The position numbers and the translations under genes are program-made. Source: Onthophagus taurus (lineage: Eukaryota > Arthropoda > Insecta > Coleoptera > Scarabaeidae). Taken from it: DNA of 64,000 nucleotides. Under the pieces are notes generated by a model. That model did no database searches. It saw nothing but the letters and a program-made list of their open reading frames with translations, and was not told where the DNA came from. Location: positions 13,516,001 through 13,580,000 of the forward strand of contig NC_091967.1 of the NCBI RefSeq assembly GCF_036711975.1, written 5' to 3'. Each line of letters starts with the position of its first letter. Position 1 is the first letter of the stretch. This document shows, piece by piece, positions 1-13,200 of the stretch.

Positions 1-3000
1 GTAGCTGATAAAGCTATCTTTTGGTTTTTCGTTAAGATTGCTATTTGTTGTAACCAATCCGATAAACGTTCGTATTCATCTTTATAATCACGCCAATGTA
101 CTAAAACTTTTTCAAGTTGATCACGTTGTTCTCGAAGATCTGTAAAAATAAAGATTATATTTATTTATCAGTATAGTAAAACTTAAAAGTCCTACACTAG
201 ACCTACAACTAAAAACATTTGAGTGTAGCTCGCATCTCTTAAGAAGGCTAAACCCGAATATTTCTAGTTCTAGGTCTAGTGTTAGTTCTAATGCTAGTGT
301 TAGTTTTAGTTTTAGTAACTAACATTTAGTAATTAATTAATTATGTTTAATTACCTTTAAATAGTCGTTCATAACTTTCTCTGATAGCTCTAGTTTCATT
401 TCTAATAATTTCTTGTCCTGGTCCACTGGTACTAGGTATAACAACTTCTGCACTTTGCTCTAAATTATCTAATAAAACTTCACCTTGCGCTTGTTTGTTT
501 AACAAAGTATCTAATGGCGCTGCAAAATTTTCTACTGCCATTTTATCGCTTAAAGGTCTCTGTTTGATTTGAGGTAATTTTTCTTGAGCTCTTGTTAACC
601 ATCTTTGTAATTCTTCATAAGCTTCCTTATAGCTTTTATGGTCCTGATATTGTTGTTCTCTTTCATATAATAATTTCTAAAAGAAAAAAAATTTAATGTA
701 CATCCTTAGTTAATAACAAAAAACTTACTTGAATTTTTCCAAATAATTCATCAAATTTATCTAGAATTTGTTTAGCTTCACTTCTAGCTTGACTTTGTTG
801 TGCCGTTGCCAACATATCAGCCGCTTTACTCTTGAGGTTATCCACCTCTATTTTTTCACATCTAACTTTTTCTTCGACATTTTTAATTCTACTCAATTGA
901 GCTTTCTTTTCGGGAATATTACTTTGGAATTGTGATAACTCACCCAATTGAGTTTCCAACCATTCAATGGTTTTATTTAAACCTTGAGTTTGTTCGAGTA
1001 ATCTCGTCCATTTTAGTATAGAATCGTCCAACACAGCCTTGGTTTCGATCATTTTTGATGCTAAACTAGACCATTGTTCTTGCAGATTCGTTAAGGTGTT
1101 GTTTATGGCTTCATGGCCACTTGGCGCTGTATTGGCTAAAACAATTTGTACCAACTCGACAAGGTTTTGAATTTTTCCGTATCCCTCCTCTTTAAATAAT
1201 ATTAAATCTTGTAAAACGGCAAGTTTAACTTCTAACTCCTTCTGATTGATAGATGTCAGATCCGAACAGTACAACAATTTTGCGCGAATGTCGTCTAACC
1301 AGAGTTGACATTGAGCTACTTTTGTTTCAAAATCTTGATGGTTATTGACGTATTGTTGCCAACGCGACGTTAAATCTTTAACTTTATGGAAGATTTGTTG
1401 ATATTTAATTCCTAAATCGGACACTGATTGGGAACCGATTCTCTTTAATTGTTGACCTCGTTCCGTTACTCTATCAATTTCTAATTCTTTAGCTCTTATT
1501 TCACCGTTTAATTCTTTCAAGGTGGCTAATTGATCTTCTTTTTCTGGTAAGGTGGCTTTTAAGTCAACTTGGTGTAATTTTGTGTCTGTTTCTCTTAACC
1601 AATGTTGACATTTTTCTTTTAGGTCTTCGTAATCGGACCAATTTTCTAATTTGGCTTCGATTGCTTCGATCGTTTTTTCTAAAGAGGACATTAATTTTGC
1701 CCATTCTTGTTGAAGGCTATCTGATTGCGATCTAATGCTGGGTTGCCCAGTATCTTTAGTGCCAGCGATTACTTTATCTGAAAGATGTTTTATTGATGTT
1801 ATTCTTATTGTTTCTTCTGGTAATGTAGAATACAAATTCTTTAATCTCTCTAAGTTGGAGCATAATGTGATTCTCTCAACATCGGTATCACCCCAAAGAA
1901 TCACGTTGTTTTGAAGATCAACAATCCAATCTTCAGTCTCGGAAATTCCTTTATTAAATTGTTGATGATCGCTGACAAAAGTTTCGTATTTTTCCACAAA
2001 TCTTTGGCCTCGTTTTAATATTTTAGAGTGTTGTTCCGTAATAATACCAAGTTGTTGATCGATTTTTTCGTTTTTATCTGGTAAACTATCGACTTTATCG
2101 CGAAGATCAACAATATCTTGTTGGTGAGTTACAGCGTCGTATAATAAGTTACGATAAGCTTGTAATTGATGTTGTTTCTCTTCAAGGGTTTCACGTAAAA
2201 TAAGTTCTTGTGGTAATTGTTGTTCGATGGTTTTCAACCACTGTTTAATACTTTCCACTGATTCATCAAATCCAATCCATCTACTTAATTTAGCCTTGAA
2301 ATCTCTTTCAGTGCTGCTTATGTTATCAAATAATCCTTCGAAAGCTTGTTGAAGATTTTGAAGTTGTTGATTAATAATTTCGCGACCTTGAGCAGCAGTT
2401 GTAGAATATAATTTTTCACCTAACTCAATCGTATTATTGAGAAGCAAGTTAGCGCTGGTTTGTTGGGAAAGTAGCTCTTCTATCACTTTTAATTGTTCTG
2501 CTAATACATTTTGAGTACCAGTTTTAATGCTTTCTTTACACGCGTTAAATCTAGATTTAAATTAAATGAGTTTTAGTATAAAATATAAAGCGTTAATCAT
2601 TAAAATTACCTTGCTTGAGTTGCTGCTATCCAATCAGTACATTGCCGATACTTCTCATTGTATTGTTTATGATCATTTACTGCTTGTTCACATTTTTTCA
2701 CAATTTCTTTTGTGGTACTTTGTACTGATTGAAATCGGGAAGTTATTTGTTGCATGTTGACTGAAATGTGTGTATCTCCACTAGTTTGAACAAGTTCCGT
2801 AGATTCATCTGATAGTTTATCCAATTCAGTTTCGGTTTGTCTTAAACTGAGTATTAATGCCTAGAGAAACAAAAATTACGATTTTTAAATTATATTTTAC
2901 AGTTATTACATTAGTTGATAGAGAAAGTTATTTTTGTACAGCATTCCTCAGATATATCAGAAGAAAGAATACAATCTTGATTTAATTTAACCCATTTTGT

Positions 3001-4254
3001 CACATTGTACACTTGAATGAGTATAGGAAGAAAATGTTAGTTAATATTCCAATTTTAGCAATTTTGTTATATTTCTTAACTCAACCCATTCAACCGAATT
3101 ATACAATTTAGCTATGGCGTGTTATATTTTAGATAAGTAACAGCTCTTATTGTAAAAGTCTGTACATTTCTGAATTAAGGATTGAAGTCCTACTTCTCCG
3201 TGTTTCAAAACGTGAACCATAAATGGCCATAAAACAACGAATATTTTTTTAATGCTGACCAAGACGAACAATAGTCTATGGGGGTAGATTTTGAACCATT
3301 TGGCAACATATTGTACTCATTCAAAGACAATATTATTTTTTTCCTTTTTATTAAATTTGTTTCAACGAAATTTTGTTGCGTCAAAATGGGTTAAATGATT
3401 TTGTTATAAGTACTTTAAGAATTGTATCTGAAAAGAACAAGAGCAAGATAGACAACATTTAGAAATCTTACTTGCTCCAAATGATCACTCAGAATAATAG
3501 ATTCCTTTAGTTCGTGGCTGTGAGAATCAATAATTTTAGCCAGTACCTAAATAATTTATAACAATTTAAAAATAAACTAAGAATTGTAACACTATTATTT
3601 TATTAAATTTAGGAATTAATTGTGGATTATAGGTACAAAAAAAACTTACTTGATATTTATCTAGCTGTTCTTGTTTCTCTTCCAGTGTATTTTGAAGAAC
3701 GAAATTTTTCAACGTTAATTCCGCTTCGCCTAACCAAGTCAACAATCGATCCATTGCATTCTCATATTCATTCCATTGCTTCAACTTTTCTTCTAATTCA
3801 TAGGTTACATTTTCATGTGAAGCGACAAATTTATCGAAATCGTATTTTAAATTGGCGATATCTCTCTGCATTCCTTCCTGAATTCTTGCAGGAAGAATAG
3901 TGGCTTTCGTTTCGACGTGTTCTTCAAGATCTTTTAATTTATTATCGGTTAATAAATCTTTAATTTCGTTAATTTTAGCCAAATTATTTTGAAGAATTTG
4001 TTTGTTTCCGGTATGGTCGGAATACATTGATAATTTGTCCCAAAGTATTTTCTGGTATTCTTGATGTTCTTTTTGAAGATCGTAAAATTGTTGATAGATT
4101 TCGATTGAGTTTTCAAATTGTTTGATTATATCCTCGCATTTTTGTTGAAGATTTTTATATCGTTTGTTGATGGTGGAAATGTTTGATAGTACTTCAGCTG
4201 TTTGTTCTTTGTTGCTAATTAATTTTACGACTGCTCGACCTTTTTCCGTTACAC
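1..4254 (-). CDS. Msp300: Msp300 further spectrin-repeat exons (run off window start)
   Basis: Seven exons continue the rod: 3650-4254, 3472-3546 (25 codons), 2610-2860, 729-2550 (607 codons), 355-676 and 1-140, the last truncated by the window edge; the upstream boundary is the 49-nt intron at 4255-4302. Junction phases fit throughout, for example VVDG-VTEKG, AATQA-R-FNACK and RLFK-D-LREQR. Helix-start motifs STTAAQGREII (about 2380), TAPSGHEAIN (about 1105) and STSGPGQEII (about 420) continue the two-repeat periodicity of the giant exon. Introns are short (53-103 nt) except 141-354, which contains a foldback repeat, and 2861-3471, which is about 610 nt. The count in the first sentence includes one exon shared with the junction to the giant exon; six are listed with coordinates. 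Confidence 0.9.
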
Positions 4255-7200
4255 CTAAAAAAATGGGTTAAAAAATTTTGTCAAAAAAAAAAAAAAACTT
4301 ACCATCAACCACTTTTTTGTGGGATATAATTTCTTGTAACGTAGTTTTAAATTTAAGTAATTTTACTTTAATTTCTTGCATCGTTGTCCAGGTGGATGGT
4401 TCCCCATGAAGAACTTTTTCCATCGAATCTAACCAAGCGATGACTTGCTGAAGAATGTCTTGATACATCGACATATTCGTTGATTGGGCATCTTGCAATT
4501 TTTGTTGCTCCTTAATACCTTCCTCTAAAACATCCCAACGTTCTCTAATATTCCTTAAAGTGTTTCTTATTATTTCTCTTCCTTTAGCTTCGGTGTATGG
4601 AAATAGTTGTTCGCCGATCATCGTTAAAGAATTAATCTTATGATCACCTTGTTCTCTTTCAGTTAATAATAACTGCAAAATGTTACTTGTAGCTTGAACA
4701 TCGTTTACTAAATCCCCACTTTGCAACGATTTTAAATGTTCCTCTAATGGTTGCAACCATTTCGATGTTTCATCTAGTTTTTCTTGATACTTTCGGTGAT
4801 TATCCACCATTTCCTGCCATTTTGTGGCTGCATCTTTACTTTGTACCAGCAAATTATGATAACGTGCCGATATTTGAGAAATTAAAGGTTTGATTCGTTG
4901 CACTTCTGATTTTTGAATCAAAGCATGCGAACTATCCACGAAGGCATCAATTTCCTTTTCTTTTCCTAATATTTCATTTTTCTCAGCAAGAATTGTTTCA
5001 AGATGTTCTTGTTTTTCCGCCAAAGTTGATTGTAATGGTTTAGAACGCAATTTCGTTTCTATTGTCTTTAACCAGTCATTTATGGATTTATTTTTATCCT
5101 CGAAATCTTGCCATAATATCACCATCGATTCCAATTTTTCAATAACTTTATCGGTTTCTGCGTAATGTTGTGTCATTGAGTCTTGAAGGTTTTGGAGTTC
5201 AATTTTTAATTCTTCCACTCCTTTAGGTGCTGTACTTTTAGCAACAAGTGTTAGTTGTTGTTTTAAATCATCCAATAATCGATTTCCTTCAACTTCGTTG
5301 TTTTTAATCATTTTTAGTGTGAATAATTTTGTGTTTATATCTCCTTTTTCGCCGGTTATATCGTTTAGTTCTTGAGTTTGTTCAATTTCTTTGTTTAGCC
5401 AATTTTTAAACGCGTTAACTTTATTGTTGAATTCGTTATGTTTATCAACGCAATCGCCTAAGTTTGTGAGTAGATCTTGACTTTTTTCGACTATACTTTG
5501 AAATAGTTGCTTAATTGATTGAAGATAAACGTTAAGTGATTTATCTGATGTTTGATCGACTAAATGTTGAGCTTTTTCGCAAACGTTTTCAACTAAAGTT
5601 TGATGTGAAGTTATCTCTTGGTTCATAATTTTGTGGTTTTGAAGTTGTGCTCGTTTTTCTTGTAGAGTGTTATTTAATTTGTTGTGTTGTAGCATAGCTT
5701 TTTCGACATCTCGTAACCATCTGGTTAATTCCTCTTGGGCTGTTGAAAAATCGGCGAATTGTGTCAAACATTGTTCTAATTTGTTCTTAACGCCTTGTAA
5801 ATCATCGGTGAAACCATCCCAAATAGTTCTGATATTTCTCAATTGTTGCCTAATAATTTCTCTTCCTTCTGGTGATGTGTGCGAGTATAATTTTTCACCA
5901 TTTTGAATAAGATTTTCAAATTCTTCACTTCGTCGATTTCGCATATCGATTAATTCTTTAATTTTTTCTTGACGGTCTTGCAAAACTTGGACATCGCCTA
6001 CAATATGACTCAAATCTTGTAATTCATCTTTTTTCTCGGTTAACCACTGAATCAATTCGTTGTAATTTTCATTAAAGTTTTTATGGTCTTTAATAAACGA
6101 TTCATATTTGTGTATGTTTTCTTTTGATATATTAATTAGTGATTCATATCTTGTTACTAAGTTTGAAACTTTTTCAATGAAATTTGTGTCATCAATGGTG
6201 TTAACTAAATCAGCAGCTTTCTTAACGTCATTTGATTTTGATAAAATTTCTTTTTCTAATGCAAGAAGTTTTTCTAAATGAGCCTCTTTAGCTTTTAGTG
6301 TATTTTTAAGACTTTGGTCTTTAACTTGATTTTCTTTTTGTTTAATCCATGCTTCTAATTCGTCCAAATTAGCTTTGAATTCGGCGTATTGTCCAAATAG
6401 TTCGTTTAGTTTTATGTGCGCTTCTGAACACATGCTCAAAAATTTGTTCCATGCGCCAACTTGGTCTTCATAAGCTTTGATTAAAGCTGGGTGTCCTTCT
6501 GGAGCTGTTTGGTCTAAAACCACATCAAGTTGGTCTTTACAAGATCTTATAATTCTGTCGCCTTCTTCTTTTTGGGCTAATAAATTTTCAACTACGATCA
6601 TTTTAGCGTCGGAAGCTTGGGTGGAGATTTCGTCTACCAACAAAGTAGCTTCAGCTGATAAAGCACTTAACCAATCTCTACATTTTTCTAATACTTGGAT
6701 GTAAATTTCGTGATTATTCACATAATCCGCCGATTTTTCAACGCACTCATTCGCTTTCTTTGCTAATTCGTTATATTGAGCATAAATTTCTTCTAATTTT
6801 ACATCTGCTTCTGAATCGCCTAATTGAACCGTTTTTTCTTTTAAATGCTCAAGAATATTTTTATGTAAATTTATGTCGGTGGCTAAAGCGTTATAATCGT
6901 GTAAAGTTTGTTTCTTTTTCGTTAGATTCTCATCTAATTTATAGTCTTTAATTTTATGTTGCGCATCTTCTAGCCAAATTCTAACTTGCGCCAAACTATC
7001 ATCGAAAGAATGTCGTTTCATCAAAATATTCTCAACTTGTTTGTAAATGGCGTTTACTTCATCGATTAAAGTTTCTGATTTATCTCGCAATCCTCTTAAT
7101 TCCGCGCGAATTGCTTCGCGATTTTCCGACGTTATTCCAGAAAATAGCGCTTCTCCGTTTTCTACCGCTCTATTTAATAGTTGTTGCCCTCGTTCTCGTT

Positions 7201-10200
7201 CGGCAGCAAATTTCTTCAACTCGTTCAAAGTAGATTGATTGGGCCTTGAGGATTTCGCTGTGTATTCCTTAAAAGATTGCACTTTTTCTTGGGCTTGTAC
7301 CAACCAATTTTCCACATCGCCGATACTATCTTTGTATAATTTTTTAAAGTTATTTAACTCGTTTAATTTTTCGATGTAATTAGATAAAAATTTAATGATT
7401 GCTTGATACCTCGTATTTAAATGTTGCGCATATTGGGCGACTCTAGATTCAGGTAATTTTTCGATAATCTGGTTAGATAATTCGGTTACATTTTTGAATT
7501 CATTTTGATGTTGCGTTACTGATTGAAGTAATTTTTCGATTTCAATGATTTTATCGTCCACGTGATCCAAATCAATTTGAGTTGTGTTTTCAACCCGAAC
7601 GCGATTCTCAACGTCTTTTAACCATATTGAAACTTTTTGTGATAAATCTTCGTGTTTTTCAAATAATTTGATATGTTCTTCTAACGTCTTCTTGGTGTTT
7701 GAATAACTTTGTTTTAAGGTGTCGAGTTCGGATAGTAAACGACCTTTTTCAGCTGCGAGTAATTTAATTGATTCGGGGGATTCAATTCCTTCCAACACCT
7801 TTAATGATTGTTCTAATTCTGCTTTTCTTTTATCACAATCAAGTAAAGCGGCTTGAATAGGGGCTAAAGTACTCAATTTTACTTCTAAGTTGTATCTGTC
7901 ACTGGTGGGTTCAGGTAAACACCATTGCACCTTTTCTTTTTGCGTTTGAATAATTCTGCTTAAAGCGGCGTACTTTTCGTTGTGGAACTTTTTCAAGAAA
8001 CCAAGCAATGATGCCTCAATTTTGTTTGCGTGAATGAGTAATCCATCGTATCGTTTTTTAAGGTTTTGATGTTCTTTCGGTAATCCGCTTTCGAGAACCG
8101 TTGGGTAATTATTTTTTAATTCTTGAATGTTTTGTTCGATGTTTTTAATTTTAGGCTCACATGAGCATAATTCTCGTTTTAAAACTTGACAAGTTTGTAA
8201 TCGTTCTAAAATCTGCGTATTTTCCCCGCTTAAATCCTCACATTTAATAATGTTTTCTCGTATCGTTGAAATTTGATTGTTAACATCTTTAATGTTAGTT
8301 CTAACAGATTTTTCTTTCTCTCCAAAAAGCGATGTTGCTAAATCAAGCTTTTCAGCGTTTTTATTAACCTCTTCGAACTCATCATCAATTACCTTCATTA
8401 AAGATGTTAAGGATGGTTGTTCATCTTTTTCGTTTAATTTTAATAGTTGTTTGCATTTATTTGGGATGCTTTGTTTTAGGCTTAAATTAGCTGGTAATTC
8501 TTCTCGGTATTTCGCTAAAACGTGTTGAGCTATTTCGACTTCGTTTGGTTTCTCCAAAGCGCTTAAAATACAAGAGTTTTGATGGGTAAGCCATTGAGTT
8601 ATCTTATTCTTAGTTTCATCCAAGTTTTTCCAAATGACATTTTGTGATTCCGTCATTTGTGACAATTTCAAAACCTTTTCGTACGCTTTAGACCAATCAT
8701 CATGCGTTTTTCTTAATTCATCTTTTACATTCTTTTCTATTTGAGGAACAAGCTCAGCACTTTTGATAAGTTGATCTGTCTTGACGTCTAGTTTATCTAA
8801 AACAATTTTAACCCTCCTAATTGCTTCCAATGCTTTCTTACTTTTCTCATTATTTAAATTTGCTTGTATGGAATCATTAGGTGTTTGAACACTTTCGCAA
8901 TTCTCCACTATTTTGATTAAGTCATTTTGAATTTTATCTTTATCGTCTAAGAAATCTTTCCAACTATTTAATAGTTCTGAGCACGTGAGTTTTTGTTGAC
9001 GAATATTATCTTGGAATTTATTCCAATTAGCTTCAACTGTGGAAAGAATATTTTGAATTACGGTAGCTTGTTGCACATCGTCCTTAATCAATAAATGACC
9101 TTCTTTTTGTAATTTGTCTTTAAGATCAATTTTGAGGAGGTGCATCTCTAAAACGTTGCTTAACTTATCGATGACCGCTTCTAAATCGGTTGGTGTTATT
9201 ACATTATCGTAAACGTGAGCCAATGCATGTTGTAAATTTTCAATGTTAACATATATTTGGTGTTGTAAATCATTTAATTTCTTCCACCTTACATCCATTT
9301 CTTCTAAACCTTTCACTTTATCTGATAAATGCGATTTAAGGTTAATCGATTTGATTTCAATTTCTCTTACGAGTTGTTCTGCAGTTATTTGATTTTCGGA
9401 TGTTTTGTCTAAAATTATTACTTCCTTATATTTATCAATGTCCGATGCTGTCGTCTTGCATGCAATCACTTTAGTGATTATAGCATCAATTTCGTTTATG
9501 TGTTGCTTTAATGTTGATACATTTGGTTTTTGGCTTTCAACATTATACTTGATGTGGGATAATTGTTGGTCGGTATCATGATGCCAATTAAGGAGTTCTT
9601 TCCACTTTTCCAATCCTTCCTTTTTATGTCTCAACTTGGTTTCAATTTTTTGATAATTATCCACCATGTAACTATATTCTTGATTTAGCGGTTCATTTTC
9701 TTTGGCTGTATTCATCAAATTAAGTCGTTTTACTTCTTCGTAGATGGAAACGAAAGCAGGTTCGCGTTCGGAATATTCCTGATGCATCTCGTGGAGTGTA
9801 TTCAAAACTTGTTCAATTTTATCAGTTCTGATACTATCAATTTGATCAACATTGGTGTTCATTTGGTTTACCCAAGTGGTAAAGTTTGATAATGTAGTTT
9901 GGAATTCGTGACGTGCGAGAATTGCATCAGACACGCTATTGATTCTCTTTCGTATATTATCGGCTAATCTAAGAATTTTTTCCTTCAATTCATGAACGGT
10001 AAGTTTAACCCCGCTGGCTCCTTCTGGTGTTAAATTATGACTGATTGAATCAGAAGCTTGCGTTAATGTGATTAATTTAGCATGCTGTTCTGATACTTCA
10101 TTACCAAGACTTTTCAATTTAGCTAATTCTCTTTCCAATTTTTCTGTAACCGGGGTATCTAAATTGATTTGGCTTTCTGCTACAAGTTTCTCTTTGTCTT

Positions 10201-13200
10201 GAATCCAAGTTTTTATATTATCCGCGTTGGTGTTAAATTCCTTCCAGTTAGCAATCAATTTTTCTAATTTTTTCGCATTCTGTGCTTTGGCACTTTCAAC
10301 CACAGAAAACCTAGATCTCATAGCGTTAATTTCTTCGGGTGCTGTTGTTTTGGATTCGATATGATGACTTAAATCGATAGCTCCGCGAAGTTTTTGCAAA
10401 TTTTGATCATATTCAATTGCAAATTGTTCTAGTTCTTTATGCATGCATTCAGCTTCTTGTAATGTTGCTGGTTTTCCTAACCCTGATGATATTTTCGATT
10501 CTGCAACTTCAACCCATGGATTTATTTCGTGAAGAATAGTTTGGCACAACTTATAATGCTCAAGATCCCTATTAACGGTAACAACTTGTTGTTCAACGCT
10601 GGTGTTTAGCGCATATACATTGTGTTTTAAAGCTGCTAATTCAGCTTTAATTTTTTGAGTGTCAGCACTATCCGTTTCATCTGGCATTAATTCAGATGCT
10701 TCTTTTTGGACATCTTCAAGTAAGTTGATCTTTTCTGCTAATTGTGATTTGAGTAATGTTGCTGTGACAGCTCGTTCTTCTGGGGCTGCATCGAATTCTT
10801 GAGTTATTGTTAAAAGTTTTGGAGCATTTTGCACAGTCCAGTTTTGGAGCTCAAAAATTCTATGTTGGAAGTGTCCCCATTTAGTGGTAACTTGTTCTAA
10901 AAATACAACGTGCTCGTCAACGTTAACTAATGTTGTGTGTAAACGTTGTTCGATATCATGTACTTCTTTTTGTAGCGCAGGTTTCTTTTCTGGTGGAGTA
11001 ATCTTCATTAAGTTATCGCATAAATCTCGCAATCTTCTTAACATTTCCTCGGTTGTTTCTCTAAGATGAATACTCATATTTTGTTTCGCTTGAAGCTCAG
11101 CTGGGAGGTTGCTATAATCGTAGTGTTTACTTGATATTTTCTTTAAGTCGTTTTCGGCTTGGGCTAACAAAGTAACAATTTCTTGTTTTTGTTCCGAATA
11201 ATTACTCCACAAATTTTGAGTGTGTTTTAATTTTCTCAATCTATCAACGGAACCTTCAAAGGTATTGTTCCATTCCAACTCTAGTACATTGGCGTTATCT
11301 TCTACGAATTTCGGGGCGTGCTCTTCTTTGGCTAGTTCCCTACCTTTTTGTAACATCGACATAATGTTTGAACGTTGCAAATCTAATTGCTGTACGGCAA
11401 CTTCTTGTTGCTTAATCAATTGATGGATTATTTCCAAGTTTTCTGGAATTGGTTCTCTTTTGGTTTGCTCTTTAACTTTAGTTAGTAATTCGCATACTTC
11501 GTATACTTCGCGTCTGTATACATAGCATTTTGTCAATACATCAGTCTTCACCATGGATACTTCCAAGTTTGGCAATAAATTTTTATAGCGCAAAATCAAA
11601 GCTTCTAATTTGGTTTGTTCTGTTAGAGCTTGTGATTCTGAACAATGTGAAGTTAAGAAATCTAAGGTTTGAACTAACCATTTAACTTCTTCGCGTTTGG
11701 CATCTGCGTCTTGACATATTTTTTGGAAGAAATTCTTTTCGTCTTCAAATTGTTCAATGGAAGCAACATTTTTGAAAAGATTTCCCACTACATCATCAAC
11801 ACCATTCATCCAAGATTCCATCTTGGCAAATCTGTCGTGGTAATTGCTCCATTGTTCTGGAATATGCTCAAGCTGATCTTGCAAGCTCTTCATCTTAGCG
11901 TGGATAGACTTCCATTTCACTTCAGCTTTTTCGCAAGCTTCTTGAAGAACTTTATCCCCTGGTTGATATTGAGCGTAGTTTTTCGCGATGGTCTTGAGCC
12001 CTTCCAAACACTTTCTCGTTTCTAATAAAGCTCCATCCGGTGCGAAAAATTCTTTATTTTTAGCTGTAATAGCGTCAACATTTTCATTTTTACTTAACGC
12101 TACTTGCTCAACTTTAATTTCGTTTTCAATTTTCTTTATGTAGTAGCCAAATGTGGTTTCGTCCAATCTAAATTCGAGTCTCATCAAGTGAAGAGGTGCA
12201 AATGAAAGAATTTCTTTCCATTTCTTTTGGAGAGCTTCAACCGATTCAATTATTGGAGGACGTTCTTCGTTTGGAAGACACTTACATAAATCTTGGGCGT
12301 TTTGGACCAATTCATGAATCCATCTTTCGTTGACTCTTTCAAAAAAGGATTTGTGCATTTCAACGGCTTGTTTGGTATCGATTCTTGTTTCAGCAATTAG
12401 TTGTTCTGCTTTATTCAACCAGTCTGCGATTACTCGTTCGCTTTCTTTAAAATTAAACAAGCATCGTATGGTATCTTGTAGTTTTTGTTCCCAAAGTTGG
12501 GCGTTTTGGGTTACATAAGCAAATCTGTCGTTTAATTGTTCCATTTTTGAATTAATCTTTTCAACATCTACATTGCTCGTTTGATCAACAGCTTTGATTA
12601 TGTTTCTTAACACTTTGTTCTTGCTTTCAAGCATTGATTTATAGTATAATGTTCTTGTGAAGAATTTTTTGTGAGTGTCTAATTGTTGGGTTAATTCGTC
12701 TCTATTTGGAGTTAAAACTAAGCTGCTTAATAAAGATTCGGCATCATCAAGCCATTGATTTATTTCTTTTTGGCCCGATTCTAACGATTGTTGTTGGACC
12801 AATAATTGATTGAATAAATGAATTTGCATTGGAATTAATGCCCGAATTTTAACTAAACTTTCTTTTTGATTCTTTAAGGTTCCCATCATTCGGTCAACTT
12901 CGTCTCGCGATAAATCTTGGATTAATGTTTGGAAAGTTTTGCTGATATTTTTGAAGAGATTTTCGGTAGATTCAACCTCTCCTTGTAAACCTTGTAATTT
13001 CTCCAAGTGTAATTTTATCTTTTCGGTTGATTCAAGTTCTTGATTGTTTAAGATTCCTTCTGCTTTTTGTAACCAGTTGGTTAAAACTTCTATTCCCGCT
13101 CTAAAGTCTTTGCGATTTCTTAGTATATCGCCGGCGTGACTATATCGGTTAACAATCGGGTATAATTTTTCCCATCTTTCGGTCATTTTTGTGTATTGGT

